64,000 bases of DNA from Verrucomicrobiota bacterium (GTDB lineage: Bacteria > Verrucomicrobiota > Verrucomicrobiia > Limisphaerales > JAEYXS01), in the NCBI GenBank assembly GCA_023431185.1, contig JAEYXS010000049.1, positions 1 to 64,000 on the forward strand. The letters are read 5' to 3'. Below the pieces are notes generated by a model. It was given only the letters and a program-made list of their open reading frames with translations. It searched no databases and had not been told where the DNA came from. Made by a program: the position numbers and the translations under genes. Below, piece after piece: positions 44,967-53,603 of the stretch (positions within the stretch are counted from its first letter, which is position 1; the number at the start of each line of letters is the position of its first letter).

Positions 44967-45059
44967 ATGGAAAAGAAGTATGTCGCCTGGATCCTGTGGG
45001 CGGTCATCATCGGCTTTGGCGCCGTGATGTTCTGGTACTACAGCCGGAAGAAAGAGTAG
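44967..45059 (+). CDS. 30-residue single-pass membrane peptide
   Basis: This frame encodes a 30-residue peptide: a charged start (MEKKY), one membrane helix (VAWILWAVIIGFGAVMFWYY) and a basic end (SRKKE). A good ribosome-binding site, AAGGA at 44955-44959, lies seven bases before the ATG. The shape is like small accessory subunits of membrane complexes such as CcoQ, but no such complex is encoded nearby, so no function is assigned. The hydrophobicity, charge layout and ribosome site together make it more than a chance frame. Confidence 0.65.
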   Translation: MEKKYVAWILWAVIIGFGAVMFWYYSRKKE

Positions 45060-45263
45060 AAAACAGTCCTGAAAATTGTAACAGCCAGCGTCGATGACAT
45101 CAGGCATCAATGCTCCGGGTTTTTGGCGGTCGAGTCCGCCATGTTCGGAGTGAATCATCCCAAGCTTGTGCCGGTCCGAGTGGCTGGCCGGACCGGCGCA
45201 AGCCCCTGAAATTTTTAGAACCGGTCACCACAAACTGAAGAACGATCAACACCATCAAGCCGT
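45060..45263 (+). promoter_or_regulatory. Hairpin-rich leader before the antiporter gene
   Basis: The 204 bases before the antiporter ATG contain a small hairpin (GGCGG/CCGCC, 45125-45140) and a strong one (9-bp stem 45170-45178 with 45189-45197), followed by a short T run at 45211-45215. I cannot match it to a known riboswitch. It could be a terminator of the small peptide gene plus promoter, or a regulatory leader. Confidence 0.4.
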
Positions 45264-47303
45264 ATGCATGGTATCACTTATTTGCAGGACCTCGCCGTCG
45301 TCATGATCGTCGCCGGGCTGGTCACCGTTCTGTTTCACCGGCTCAAGCAGCCGGTGGTGCTCGGGTATATTTTGGCCGGTGTCATCATCGGCCCGCACAC
45401 GCCGCCGTTCGAGTTCATCCATGACGAGCACAACATCAAGAATATGTCCGAGCTGGGCATCATTTTGCTCATGTTCTCGTTGGGCATGGAGTTCAACCTG
45501 CGCAAGCTCAAGGAAGTGGGTGTCACGGCCCTCTTCGGTGCGGGGCTGGAGATCATCTTCATGGTCGGGGCGGGTTATTATGTGGGCCGCCTCTTCGGGT
45601 GGAACCACATGGACAGCCTCTTCCTGGGGGCCATGCTGTCCATCTCCTCCACCACCATCATCATCAAGGCCCTGAACGAGCTGGGGCTCGCCAAGGAGAA
45701 ATTCGCCGGGATGATCTTCGGCATCCTCATCATCGAGGATATCCTGGCCATCGTGATGCTGGCCTTGCTCTCCGGTATCGCCATGACCGGCTCTTTGACG
45801 ATGGGGGAGGTGGGCATGACCGTGGGCAAGCTCTCTATCTTCCTCATCACCGCGCTCGTGCTGGGCCTCATCGCCGTGCCGCGGTTGCTGGGCTATATCG
45901 CGAAGTTCAAGAGCAATGAGATGTTGCTCATCACCGCGTTGGGCCTGTGCTTCGGCTTTTCCCTGCTGGCGGCGAAGCTGGGTTACAGCGTGGCGCTCGG
46001 TGCCTTCGTCATCGGTGCGCTCATCTCAGAAGCACGCGAGATCCACAAGATCGAACATCTCATGGAGCCGATCCGCGACATGTTCAGCGCCATCTTCTTC
46101 GTCTCCATCGGCCTGCTCATCGACCCCAAGATGCTGGTGGCGTATGCGGGTCCCATCCTCATCATCAGCGTGTTGGTGATCGTGGGCAAGGTGATCAGTT
46201 GCGGCTTGGGCACCTTTGCCGCGGGTAACGATGTCCGTACGTCCCTGCGGGTCGGCATGGGGCTGGCGCAGATCGGTGAGTTCTCCTTCATCATCGCCGC
46301 TCTGGGCGTGTCCCTGAAAGTCACCAGTGATTTTCTCTACCCCATCGCCGTGGCCGTCTCCGCCATCACCACGCTCACCACGCCCTACCTCATCAAGGGC
46401 GCTGATGGAGCGGTGCGCTGGTTTGACCGCAAGGCCCCAAAACCGTTACTGGACACGCTGGAGCTTTACACCAAGTGGGCAGGGCAACTGGGTGAGACGC
46501 GGAAGGACAGCATGGCGCGCAAGTTCATCCGCAAGTGGGTGCTGCAAGTATTCTTGAAAGTGGCGCTCATCTGTGCGGTGTTCATCACGGCGGCCTTCTT
46601 TGCCCGCACGCAACCGGAGTGGTTGCCGGCTCTCTTGCAGGACGAAGCCGCCTTCAAATCCGCCTTGTGGATCGTCTCGGTGCTGGTGGCCCTGCCCCTG
46701 TTCATCGCCGCCTTCCGCAAGCTGCAGGCGCTCGGTCTGCTCATCGCGGATCTGAAGGTGAAGGAAGCCTCCGCGGGCACGCGCACCGAAGCCATCCGGA
46801 GCATCGTGGCGCAAGGCATCCCGCTGGGTGGTCTCATCGGCCTTTTCATGCTGGGGCTCAGCCTGAGCACGCCGTTGCTGCCGCCGTTCCGCATCTTCCT
46901 CGTGCTGCTGGTGGTCGCGGGTTTGCTGACGTTCCTGCTCTGGCGTTCGGCCATCAAGATCTACTCCAAAGCCCAGTATGCGCTGCATGAAACGCTGAAC
47001 CAAACGCCTGTGGAACGCCACGCGCCAGCTCCGGAACCCAAGCCGAACCTGCTGCGTGATGCCGATCTGCAAGCCGTCACGCTGGCCGAGGGCACCATCG
47101 CCATCGGCAAACTGATCCGCGAGACCGGGCTGCGCAAGGAAACGGGTGCGAGCATTGTGGGCATCGACCGCAACGGCACGAGCATCATCAATCCGGAACC
47201 CGATGAGGAACTGCGGGCGGGCGATCAGATCCTGCTGCTGGGGACGACGGCGCAACTGGAGGCGGCACAGAAGTTCTTGGCGCGGCCCGTTCACGCCGGG
47301 TGA
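45264..47303 (+). CDS. Kef-type cation/proton antiporter with RCK_C domain
   Basis: The 679-residue membrane protein has an N-terminal sodium/proton-exchanger domain (about residues 1-385; family marks VVLGYILAGVIIGPHTPPF, ISSTTIIIKALNELG and GLAQIGEFSFIIAALG). A second membrane part of about four helices (430-570) follows, and then a C-terminal RCK_C/TrkA-C domain (about 600-675, VGIDRNGTSIINPEPDEELRAGDQILLLG). The NAD-binding RCK_N domain usual in KefB/KefC is not seen. It should move potassium or sodium against protons and may be gated by a ligand at RCK_C. It is convergent with the hydrolase gene, five bases away. Confidence 0.9.
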   Translation: MHGITYLQDLAVVMIVAGLVTVLFHRLKQPVVLGYILAGVIIGPHTPPFEFIHDEHNIKNMSELGIILLMFSLGMEFNLRKLKEVGVTALFGAGLEIIFMVGAGYYVGRLFGWNHMDSLFLGAMLSISSTTIIIKALNELGLAKEKFAGMIFGILIIEDILAIVMLALLSGIAMTGSLTMGEVGMTVGKLSIFLITALVLGLIAVPRLLGYIAKFKSNEMLLITALGLCFGFSLLAAKLGYSVALGAFVIGALISEAREIHKIEHLMEPIRDMFSAIFFVSIGLLIDPKMLVAYAGPILIISVLVIVGKVISCGLGTFAAGNDVRTSLRVGMGLAQIGEFSFIIAALGVSLKVTSDFLYPIAVAVSAITTLTTPYLIKGADGAVRWFDRKAPKPLLDTLELYTKWAGQLGETRKDSMARKFIRKWVLQVFLKVALICAVFITAAFFARTQPEWLPALLQDEAAFKSALWIVSVLVALPLFIAAFRKLQALGLLIADLKVKEASAGTRTEAIRSIVAQGIPLGGLIGLFMLGLSLSTPLLPPFRIFLVLLVVAGLLTFLLWRSAIKIYSKAQYALHETLNQTPVERHAPAPEPKPNLLRDADLQAVTLAEGTIAIGKLIRETGLRKETGASIVGIDRNGTSIINPEPDEELRAGDQILLLGTTAQLEAAQKFLARPVHAG

Positions 47304-47308
47304 CGCTC

Positions 47309-49195
47309 TCACTTCCCCTTCGGCACCAACGGCAGCAGGATATGCGACGGATGCTGCTGGTCGTGGTAGATCGCGTTCATCGCCACCACGAACCGGCGGT
47401 GCTGGTTCAGCGGCTCGCCCGTGTTCGGATTCACGTCGAAGCGCGGGAAGTTGCTGCTCGAGATGTCCACGCGGATGCGGTGCCCTTTCTTGAACACGTT
47501 CGAGGTCGGATACAGCTTGATGGTCACCGGATACACCGAGCCCACCTGCATCAGTTTTTCCTCCTTCAAAGAATCGCGAAACCTCGCCCGCACGATCGCG
47601 TCGCCGAGGAGCAGGTCGAAGCCGTTCGGGAAGTCCGGGCTCGCCGGATATACGTCCACGAGCTTCGCCGTGAAGTCCGTGTCCAGCGCGGAGGAAGAGA
47701 CCCACAGCTTCACCTCGATCTCGCCCGTCACCTCCACATCCTGCGCCAGCGGTTCCGTCTGGAAGACGAGCACGTCATTGCGCGCGGAGAGTGGGATGGG
47801 CTTCGGCCAGTTCCAGAAATTCGTCTGCCCGCGCTGGTCCCACGCGCCGGACACCATGATGCCATCGCCCGAGGAGAGCTGCCCGCCGATGGTCGGCACC
47901 GGATTCCGCGGATCATATTGGTAACTCGTTGAGGCCCAGCGCTCGCCCGGCACCGTCTGCTTCAAGCCGCCATCGGAATGCAGATAAAAAGGCGTGTGGA
48001 CCGCCCGTTTCAACGGCCATTCCGGCTCATCGCGCCAATACCCGCCGTGATTCAGCAGGCCCTTGTCCGTCTTACGCCCATCGCCTGTCCCCATCACGAA
48101 GATGCGCACCTTGCTCGCGAACGGCGCGCGCCTGCCCACGGAATTATCCATACCCTTCAACCATTTATCGAACCACTCCAGCCGCCACGCCCACTGGTCG
48201 CCGATGCTGGCGTCCTTGCCGAAATAGACCTGCCCATGCGCATCCCCCGTCTGCATGCCATGGATCCATGGCCCCATGATGAGGTACACCGGGCTCTTCA
48301 GCTTCTGTGCGAGCACGGCGTAATTCGCCGTCGTATTTCCCGCCCAGGAATCATACCACCCGCCCACCAGGTACACCGGGATGTCCTTGTAATTCTCCGG
48401 ATACTCCACGATGTTGTTCTGCGCCCAGAACTCATCATTCGCCCCGTGGTTCATCGCCTCCACCAGCCAGTCCTCGAACTCCGGGGCGAGGCGCAGCGGC
48501 GTCATGCCTTTGCGCAAGGGCAGGAGCTTCAGGTAATCCAGCCGGTTGTCTGCCATCTCCTTGAGGATCGCCGCCTTCGCGGGATCGCGGGAGGCGCTGC
48601 TGCCTTTGCCCGCGTTCAGCATGATCCAGTTCCAGAATCGCAGCTCGAACGCCCCAGCATGGCGCATGCTTTGCCGGCCCATGTTGGACACGGCATCCAC
48701 GGGGATAACCGTGGCCAGCTCGGGCGCGCGCTCCATCGCCAGCGCATGCTGTGTGCCGCCCACGTAGGAAGTGCCCAGCATGCCGATCTGGCCATTCGAC
48801 CACGGCTGCTGGCCGATCCAGGCCGCGCAATCCACGCCATCGCGACCATCATCCGTGATCATGTGCCACACGCCCTCGGACAGATACCGGCCGCGGGTGT
48901 CCTGCGAGACGAAGGCATACCCGCGTGCCGCATAGAACTTGGCGGGGGTCGCATTGCCGCCCTTGCCATACGGCGTGCGCACCAAAATGACCGGGGACTT
49001 CTGTGCCACGGCCACGCCGTTCTTCGCGGGGAGATAGATATCCGTCGCCAGCTTCACCCCATCGCGCATCGCCACCATCACATTCGTTTGCACGATGAAG
49101 TCATACTCGGCCGGGCGGGCGACGAGCTGGGCGCGCAGGTGCTGGGGCAACAGGGTGAGCAGTAACAGCAGCAGCGGTGGGGTGCGGAGATTCAT
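47309..49195 (-). CDS. Secreted CocE/NonD family hydrolase
   Basis: The 628-residue product has a leucine-rich signal peptide (PPLLLLLLTLLPQHLRA), an alpha/beta-hydrolase domain and a C-terminal jelly-roll domain, as in X-Pro dipeptidyl-peptidases and cocaine esterase. The entry VAMRDGVKLATDIYLP, the oxyanion-region RTPYGKG, the nucleophile elbow GTSYVGGTQ and the histidine-bearing GPWIHGMQTG are present, though the last resembles the acid/base region only by position. Substrate may be an ester or a peptide. MNLRTPP at 49195 is the start; 48 codons open upstream lack family character. It is divergent from the AraC gene. Confidence 0.88.
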   Translation of the reverse strand: MNLRTPPLLLLLLTLLPQHLRAQLVARPAEYDFIVQTNVMVAMRDGVKLATDIYLPAKNGVAVAQKSPVILVRTPYGKGGNATPAKFYAARGYAFVSQDTRGRYLSEGVWHMITDDGRDGVDCAAWIGQQPWSNGQIGMLGTSYVGGTQHALAMERAPELATVIPVDAVSNMGRQSMRHAGAFELRFWNWIMLNAGKGSSASRDPAKAAILKEMADNRLDYLKLLPLRKGMTPLRLAPEFEDWLVEAMNHGANDEFWAQNNIVEYPENYKDIPVYLVGGWYDSWAGNTTANYAVLAQKLKSPVYLIMGPWIHGMQTGDAHGQVYFGKDASIGDQWAWRLEWFDKWLKGMDNSVGRRAPFASKVRIFVMGTGDGRKTDKGLLNHGGYWRDEPEWPLKRAVHTPFYLHSDGGLKQTVPGERWASTSYQYDPRNPVPTIGGQLSSGDGIMVSGAWDQRGQTNFWNWPKPIPLSARNDVLVFQTEPLAQDVEVTGEIEVKLWVSSSALDTDFTAKLVDVYPASPDFPNGFDLLLGDAIVRARFRDSLKEEKLMQVGSVYPVTIKLYPTSNVFKKGHRIRVDISSSNFPRFDVNPNTGEPLNQHRRFVVAMNAIYHDQQHPSHILLPLVPKGK

Positions 49196-49266
49196 GGGTG
49201 ATGGTGTAATGGGCGAAGCATAGAGGAATTGGTTCCGGGAAGAAACTGGATTTACGGCCCCTATGG

Positions 49267-50202
49267 ATGTTGCCGGACGGATTGGACATCCGTCGTTTTT
49301 CCCCGCATGCTGGTGGCGTGACCAAACCGGCGGCACCAACGCGCTTTCTGCTTTCGCTGTTCCATACCCCTTCAGCGGAGACGTTTGCGTGTCATCACAG
49401 CGTGGTGCGCGCGGGGCATCTCATCGCGGGGCCGGAGCATCACATCGCGCGGGATCATTATCCCGGCCATGAACTTATCCTCTGCCTGCGCGGCACGGGC
49501 GAGGTGCAGGTGCAGGGCAAGGTCTGGACGGTGAACGCCGGGGATCTGGTGTGGATCGATTGCGGCCAGCCGCATGCGTACTGGGCGGTAAAGAATGATC
49601 CGTGGGAGGTCTATTGGTTGCGCTTCGACGGGCCCCAAGGCGCGCGCTGGGCGGCCAGCCTCGCGGTAAAAGTCCACCCGGTCTTCGCCCAACTGCCCAT
49701 GCGCACGGTGCGGCTGGTCTTCGACCGCATCTTCCGCCGGTTGCAGAATCCCGAGGTGGCCACGGATGCGTGGTTGAACAGTGATCTCACCCAGCTCATC
49801 GCATGGCTCACGGAATCCCGGCACGCTAGCGGCCTGCTCACGGATGGTGACCACACGATGCCCGAGCGCCTGCGCAAGCCCATCGAGACCATGCGCCTGA
49901 AATTCTTCCACCCTTGGCGCGTGCCGGAACTGGCGGCGATGGCGGGCATGAGCCCCTCGCATTTCTTCCGCGTGTTCAAGCAACATCTCGGCACCAGCCC
50001 GCACGAATGGCTGCGGCGTGAACGTATCACGCACGCCAAGCGGCGGCTCATCGAGACGGAGGAAGCCATCAAACAGGTTGCGAGCCAGTGCGGTTACAGC
50101 GACCAGTTTTTCTTCAGCCGCGATTTCAAGCAGGTGACGGGATTCACGCCCACGGAATTCCGGCGGAGCGAACGGGGGCTGCCGGCCAAGGCCAAGGTCT
50201 GA
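49267..50202 (+). CDS. AraC family transcriptional regulator
   Basis: The 311-residue product has an N-terminal cupin-like sensor (HYPGHELILCLRGTGEVQVQG, NAGDLVWIDCGQPHAYW) and a C-terminal pair of helix-turn-helix motifs: VPELAAMAGMSPSHFFRVFKQ and AIKQVASQCGYSDQFFFSRDFKQ, with the family's FTPTEFRR end. Such regulators commonly sense sugars. The start could also be GTG 49318, because the first 17 residues are not conserved in type. It lies 72 bases from the divergent CocE-type hydrolase gene, which it may control. Confidence 0.9.
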   Translation: MLPDGLDIRRFSPHAGGVTKPAAPTRFLLSLFHTPSAETFACHHSVVRAGHLIAGPEHHIARDHYPGHELILCLRGTGEVQVQGKVWTVNAGDLVWIDCGQPHAYWAVKNDPWEVYWLRFDGPQGARWAASLAVKVHPVFAQLPMRTVRLVFDRIFRRLQNPEVATDAWLNSDLTQLIAWLTESRHASGLLTDGDHTMPERLRKPIETMRLKFFHPWRVPELAAMAGMSPSHFFRVFKQHLGTSPHEWLRRERITHAKRRLIETEEAIKQVASQCGYSDQFFFSRDFKQVTGFTPTEFRRSERGLPAKAKV

Positions 50203-50355
50203 GGGGCAGGTTATAGGGGGGCTCGTCCGGTTCGGTGAAATTTTGTGTTGCCGGAGTGGAGTGGAGCGATTGGAAGGATAACGGATGCGCGAAAACCGCG
50301 TCATGCTGCGGGGCATGATGAAACGGAGAACAGACCTAAGCGGAGCCAAAGCGGG

Positions 50356-50384
50356 GGCGGGAGACCGGTTGAAACCGGCCCGCC
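50356..50384. repeat. Hairpin in the leader of the PSD1 gene
   Basis: A two-part hairpin: outer stem 50356-50361 with 50379-50384, and inner perfect 6-bp stem 50365-50370 with 50373-50378. It lies 80 bases before the ATG and has no T tract. The form resembles the dispersed palindromes elsewhere in the window. Confidence 0.45.
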
Positions 50385-50464
50385 ATAATCCTCCATGCCC
50401 ACAAGGAATTTTCTCCATTCCGGCGGCGCGCGGATGCAGTAGTATCTTGGGTAATCGCCTGATT

Positions 50465-53400
50465 ATGTTTTTGTTGCCTGAAAAAACCAAGCAGCTGGCT
50501 GCCCTGACTGCGTTGTGGCTGGCCGGTGCGTGGAGCCTGTCCGCCGCCCCCGTGGACTTCGTGCGGGATATACAACCTATCCTGAATTCGCGTTGCTACG
50601 ACTGCCACGGTTCCTTCAAACAAGAATCGGCTTTGCGCCTGGACAGCAAAGAGAATGCGTTCAAGGGTGGTTATCATGGTCCCGCCGTGGTGCCCGGGGA
50701 CAGCGCCAAGAGCGTGCTGGTCCAGGTCATCACCGCCACGCACAAGGAAGTGGACCCGATGCCGAAGAAGGGTGAACGGCTGACGGCAGCGCAAGTGAAG
50801 CTCATCAAACAGTGGATTGATGAAGGCGCGGTCTGGCCGGAAGCGGCCTCGGTGAAGACGGTGGCCACCGGAAAAGATCACTGGGCCTTCAAGCCGCCCG
50901 TGAAACCGGCGCTGCCCAAGGTGAAGAACACGCGCTGGGTGGAGAATCCCATCGACCGCTTCGTGCTCGCCAAGCTGGAGCAGGAGAAGCTCAAGCCCTC
51001 GCTCGAAGCGGACAAGGTCACCTTGCTGCGCCGCCTTTCGCTGGATCTCATCGGCCTGCCGCCGACACCCGCCGAGGTGGATGACTTTCTCGCCGACCGT
51101 TCCAAGGATGCGTATGAGAAACAGGTGGAGCGCTTGCTGGCGTCACCCCATTACGGCGAGCGCTGGGCGCGCATCTGGCTGGATGGCGCGCGTTATGCGG
51201 ATTCCGACGGCTTCGAGAAGGACAAGCCGCGTGATGTGTGGTTCTACCGGGATTGGGTCATCAACTCGTTCAACCGCGATCTGCCGTACAACCAGTTCAT
51301 CATCGAACAGATCGCGGGAGACTTGCTGCCGAATGCCACGCAGGATCAGAAGGTGGCCACGGGTTTTCTCCGCAATTCCATGGTGAACGAGGAGGGTGGC
51401 GTGCATCCGGAGCAGTTCCGAATGGAGGCGATGTTCGACCGACTTGATGCCATCGGCAAAAGCGTGATGGGCCTGACGATCCAGTGCGCCCAGTGCCACG
51501 ATCATAAATACGATCCCATCTCGCAGCAGGAGTATTACCAGTTGTTCGCCTTCATCAACGACAGTTCGGAGGGCAGCATGAATGTGTATTCGCCGGAGCA
51601 GAACATGCGGCGTGCACAATTGCTCGGCGAGATCGCGAAGCTGGAGGAAGACCTGAAGCACCGCACGCCGGATTGGGAACAGAAGCTGGCCGCCTGGGAG
51701 CAGCAAATCAAGGAACGTTCACCGGACTGGCAGGTGCTCAAGCTTGCGAACTCGGGCGACAACGCGCAGCGGTATTATGATTTTCCGGATGGTTCATTGC
51801 TCGGCTCGGGTTATGCGCCCACGCGCTTCACCTCCGTGTTCACGAACACGGTGAGCGCGAAGGATATCAGCGCTTTCCGCGTGGAGCTGATGACGGACCC
51901 GAACCTGCCCGCGCAAGGGCCGGGGCGCTCGCTGGAAGGATTGCTGGCGTTGACGGAATTCCGCGTGGAGGCCGAGGACGCGGCGAATCCGGGCAAGAAA
52001 ACGAGTGTGAAGTTCGTGAAAGCGCTCGCGGATTTCGGCAACGCGGAAACGGTGCTGCCCAAGGTGCTGCAAGGGAACTACAAGACGAACGAGTATCGCG
52101 TGACAGGCCCGATCAGTTACGCGATCGACGGCGACAACAAGACGGCTTGGGGCATCGATGCCGGACCAGGCCGGCGCAACCAAGATCGCACCGCCATCTT
52201 CATCGCGCAGACGAATGTTGCCTTTCCTCAAGGCACCAAGCTCACGGTGCAGTTCGCCCAGATGCACGGCGGGCCGAACAGCGACCAGAACCAAAACCTG
52301 AACTTGGGCAAGTTCCGCGTGTCCTACGCGGGCAGCATAAAGGACGAACCGCCGACCTTGCCCCGGCATATCGCGAAAATCCTCGAGATGCCACGCGACC
52401 AACGCACCCGCATACAGAAGGCGGACCTGTTCACCTTCTGGCGTACGCAGGTGCCGGAGTGGAGCGAGGCGAATGCACAGATCGAGGCCTTGTGGAAGCA
52501 GCATCCCGAAGGCAGCACGCAGATGGTGTTGCAACGCATGGATTCACCGCGTGAGACATTCTTCCTGAAGCGCGGAGACATGACGAAGCCGGGTGACCGG
52601 ATGAGCACAGGTGTGCCGCAGGTGCTGAACCCGTTGCCCGCCAAGACTGAGGGCAACCGGCTGGATTTCGCCCGCTGGCTGGTGGACCCAAAATCACCCA
52701 CGGCCGCGCGTTCACAGGTGAATCGCGTGTGGCAGACATATTTCGGCATCGGCCTGGTGGAGACGAGCGAAGATCTCGGTGTGCAAGCGCCCGCACCGTC
52801 ACATCCGGAACTGCTCGACTGGCTGGCGGTGACGTTCATGGAGAACCAGTGGAGCCTGAAGAAGCTGCACCGGCTCATCGTCACTTCGTCCACGTATCGC
52901 CAGACCTCCAACGTCTCGCCCGAGCTGTTGGCGCTGGATCCGAACAACCGCCTGCTGGCGCGGGGTGCGCGCTTCCGCGTGGATGCGGAGCTGGTGCGGG
53001 ACATCGGCCTGAGCGCGAGCGGGCTGTTGAATGCGAAAGTCGGTGGCGCGAGTGTGTATCCGCCTGCGCCGGAATTTCTGTTCCTGCCGCCCGCCAGCTA
53101 CGGACCGAAATTCTGGGAGGAGGAGAAGGGCGAGAACCGGTATCGCCGTGCGCTCTACACGTTCCGTTATCGCTCCGTGCCGTATCCGATGCTACAGGCT
53201 TTTGATGCGCCGAACGGGGATTTCTCTTGCGTGCGCCGGGGCCGGTCCAATACCCCGCTGCAAGCGTTGATGACCTTGAATGATCCCATCTCCATGGAGA
53301 CCGCACAGGGCCTCGCTCAGCGCGTCTTGCGTGAAGGTGGCCTGACGGACACGAGCCGCCTCGAATACGCCTTCCGCTGCTGCGTGGCGCGCAAGCCCTC

Positions 53401-53599
53401 AAAGGACGAGTTGAAAGAACTCGAAGCGCTTTTGCAGAAACAACTGACGCGCTTCAGTGCCAAGGACGCGAAGCCGCTGGAACTCGCGAGCAGTGAAGTA
53501 AGCAAACTGCCCGCAGGCGCGAACGAAGCGCAGCTCGCCGCGTGGACCGCCGTTTCCCGCGTGCTGCTGAACCTCGACGAAACGATCACGAAGGAATAG
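50465..53599 (+). CDS. PSD1 cytochrome with DUF1549/DUF1553 domains
   Basis: The 1044-residue product has a signal peptide (LAALTALWLAGAWSLSAA) and then the Planctomycete-type cytochrome domain (FVRDIQPILNSRCYDCHG; haem site at residue 44). DUF1549 follows with NPIDRFVLAKLEQEKLKPS and LSLDLIGLPPTPAEVDDFL, including a second CxxCH, CAQCH at residue 341. The C-terminal DUF1553 has NRVWQTYFGIGLVETSEDLG and FDAPNGDFSCVRRGRSNTPLQAL. Such proteins are exported and paired with DUF1501 proteins; roles in oxidation of polymers are suspected, not shown. The start at 50285 adds 60 residues before the signal, so 50465 is used. The next gene begins four bases after the stop. Confidence 0.93.
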   Translation: MFLLPEKTKQLAALTALWLAGAWSLSAAPVDFVRDIQPILNSRCYDCHGSFKQESALRLDSKENAFKGGYHGPAVVPGDSAKSVLVQVITATHKEVDPMPKKGERLTAAQVKLIKQWIDEGAVWPEAASVKTVATGKDHWAFKPPVKPALPKVKNTRWVENPIDRFVLAKLEQEKLKPSLEADKVTLLRRLSLDLIGLPPTPAEVDDFLADRSKDAYEKQVERLLASPHYGERWARIWLDGARYADSDGFEKDKPRDVWFYRDWVINSFNRDLPYNQFIIEQIAGDLLPNATQDQKVATGFLRNSMVNEEGGVHPEQFRMEAMFDRLDAIGKSVMGLTIQCAQCHDHKYDPISQQEYYQLFAFINDSSEGSMNVYSPEQNMRRAQLLGEIAKLEEDLKHRTPDWEQKLAAWEQQIKERSPDWQVLKLANSGDNAQRYYDFPDGSLLGSGYAPTRFTSVFTNTVSAKDISAFRVELMTDPNLPAQGPGRSLEGLLALTEFRVEAEDAANPGKKTSVKFVKALADFGNAETVLPKVLQGNYKTNEYRVTGPISYAIDGDNKTAWGIDAGPGRRNQDRTAIFIAQTNVAFPQGTKLTVQFAQMHGGPNSDQNQNLNLGKFRVSYAGSIKDEPPTLPRHIAKILEMPRDQRTRIQKADLFTFWRTQVPEWSEANAQIEALWKQHPEGSTQMVLQRMDSPRETFFLKRGDMTKPGDRMSTGVPQVLNPLPAKTEGNRLDFARWLVDPKSPTAARSQVNRVWQTYFGIGLVETSEDLGVQAPAPSHPELLDWLAVTFMENQWSLKKLHRLIVTSSTYRQTSNVSPELLALDPNNRLLARGARFRVDAELVRDIGLSASGLLNAKVGGASVYPPAPEFLFLPPASYGPKFWEEEKGENRYRRALYTFRYRSVPYPMLQAFDAPNGDFSCVRRGRSNTPLQALMTLNDPISMETAQGLAQRVLREGGLTDTSRLEYAFRCCVARKPSKDELKELEALLQKQLTRFSAKDAKPLELASSEVSKLPAGANEAQLAAWTAVSRVLLNLDETITKE

Positions 53600-53603
53600 C
53601 CGT

